Shown: positions 5,477-6,116 of the stretch, piece by piece
Position numbering within the stretch: position 1 is the first letter of the stretch
Layout: the number at the start of each line of letters is the position of its first letter
Assembly: GCA_016281435.1 (NCBI GenBank)
Contig: JAEEIQ010000104.1
Span: 1-6,116, forward strand
Direction of reading: 5' to 3'
From: Bacteroidales bacterium
Lineage (GTDB): Bacteria > Bacteroidota > Bacteroidia > Bacteroidales > UBA932
DNA: 6,116 nt
Notes under the pieces: generated by a model
What the model was told of the DNA's origin: nothing
The model's input: the letters and a program-made list of their open reading frames with translations, nothing else
The model's database searches: none
Program-made: the position numbers and the translations under genes

Positions 5477-6116
5477 AGACCGTAGTTCTTGCACATCCGG
5501 GTGATGTCGGCCTTGATCTCGTCGCGAAGCTCTTCCGGTTCAAGGACAACAACGTCCGGGCCATGGCTCAGGAGTTCCTGACGGAAATCGTATGTGGGCA
5601 CGAGATGATACTCGAAGATGCCATATTCGGGCGTTTCCTCAATGAGTCTCTGTGTGTCGTGCAGCGGCAGGGAATCGATATACCGGACCTGATATGGGTC
5701 GACTTTGATCCGGACGGTGGAAGGCTTCCTGCCATCGAGGATGACTCCGAAGTACTTGCCGAAGAATTCCCCGGCATTAAACTTCGCGGGCATCTTCAGG
5801 GCCTTCTTCTGGGGAACGACATCCTTCATCCGTTCATCCAGGGCATAGACCCTGGGGACATCATACCCGTCGCTCCTTCCCAGCACATACCAGCGCTGCT
5901 TGAAAAGCTTCAGGCAGTAGGGGTGCAGGATGAAGGTGTTCGGCTCGTTCCGCGAGAAACTCTGGTAGGTCACTTCGACGGTTTTCTTGTCACGCATGGC
6001 ATTCACGATGACCGGAAGCCATTTCTGGCTGGAGGGGATCTTCTCGAAGAGGATCCGGTCACGCATGTCGGAACTCTCGTTCAGCAGGTTGTTCATCGAC
6101 AGGGACTCCAGCAGCC
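5473..6116 (-). CDS. WYL-domain transcriptional regulator, C-terminal part (N-terminus outside window)
   Basis: Ligand-sensing part of a WYL regulator. The frame is open through the right edge of the window, upstream of the internal ATG at 6096, with codons reading LLESLS before it. About 214 residues are present, and Bacteroidales relatives are about 300, so the N-terminal winged helix-turn-helix is missing from view. Counting from Met at 6096: ILFEKIPSSQKWLPVI, then VEVTYQSFSRNEPNTFILHPYCLKLF (given as a span at about 40-66), then RWYVLGRS with the namesake W-Y pair at about 68-69, and near the end YDFRQELLSHGPDVVVLEP, the WCX-type C-terminal region. WYL proteins such as BrxR and CapW repress phage-defence operons until triggered, so this is likely the regulator of the exonuclease and GmrSD genes downstream. 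The ligand and DNA site are unknown. Its promoter lies beyond 6116. Confidence 0.93.
   Translation of the reverse strand, partial: LLESLSMNNLLNESSDMRDRILFEKIPSSQKWLPVIVNAMRDKKTVEVTYQSFSRNEPNTFILHPYCLKLFKQRWYVLGRSDGYDVPRVYALDERMKDVVPQKKALKMPAKFNAGEFFGKYFGVILDGRKPSTVRIKVDPYQVRYIDSLPLHDTQRLIEETPEYGIFEYHLVPTYDFRQELLSHGPDVVVLEPEELRDEIKADITRMCKNYGL

Overview
The window looks like a piece of a Bacteroidales chromosome (phylum Bacteroidota). Four things support this: the lipoprotein has the DUF4493-plus-DUF6359 layout typical of that order, the WYL regulator closely resembles Bacteroidales WYL proteins I know, start codons lie behind A-rich rather than GGAGG-type leaders, and the first gene is a short bacterial-type glucose-6-phosphate isomerase. 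GC is high for the order in the first 2 kb (about 60-72% in lines counted by hand), so a high-GC gut or rumen lineage is plausible. Genus cannot be fixed from this sequence.

Layout: (1) 1-860, plus strand: the C-terminal 285 residues of glucose-6-phosphate isomerase, a housekeeping enzyme. (2) 863-1936, minus strand: a complete predicted lipoprotein that converges on pgi with only 2 bp between the stop codons. (3) 1937-2557: about 620 bp with no credible gene but much structure. It holds a 25-bp exact direct repeat, a likely diverged inverted third copy, two perfect hairpins (10-bp and 13-bp stems), and a pair of 31-nt repeats with GGGGTG/CACCCC ends. (4) 2558-6116, minus strand: a tight operon transcribed right to left. 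It encodes a WYL-domain regulator (N-terminus outside the window), a DEDDh 3'-5' exonuclease whose start overlaps the WYL stop as ATGA, and, 4 bp later, a GmrSD-type (DUF262 + DUF1524) modification-dependent restriction protein.

The main observation is that the GmrSD gene is split by a frameshift. The DUF262 half stops at 4156, but its signature continues in the next frame as FNRLNTGGT, and that frame stays open without a usable start into the DUF1524 HNH nuclease half. Restoring one base in the T run (minus strand) near 4167-4169 would give a single protein of about 806 residues. The defence gene is therefore either broken, phase-variable or recoded, or affected by a sequencing error. The three-gene unit reads as an accessory anti-phage module: WYL regulator, nuclease, restriction effector. 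Its composition is less GC-rich than the flank, and it is separated from the housekeeping flank by the repeat-rich spacer. WYL proteins commonly control defence genes, and GmrSD/BrxU proteins cut modified phage DNA. The role of the exonuclease in the module is inferred only from its position.
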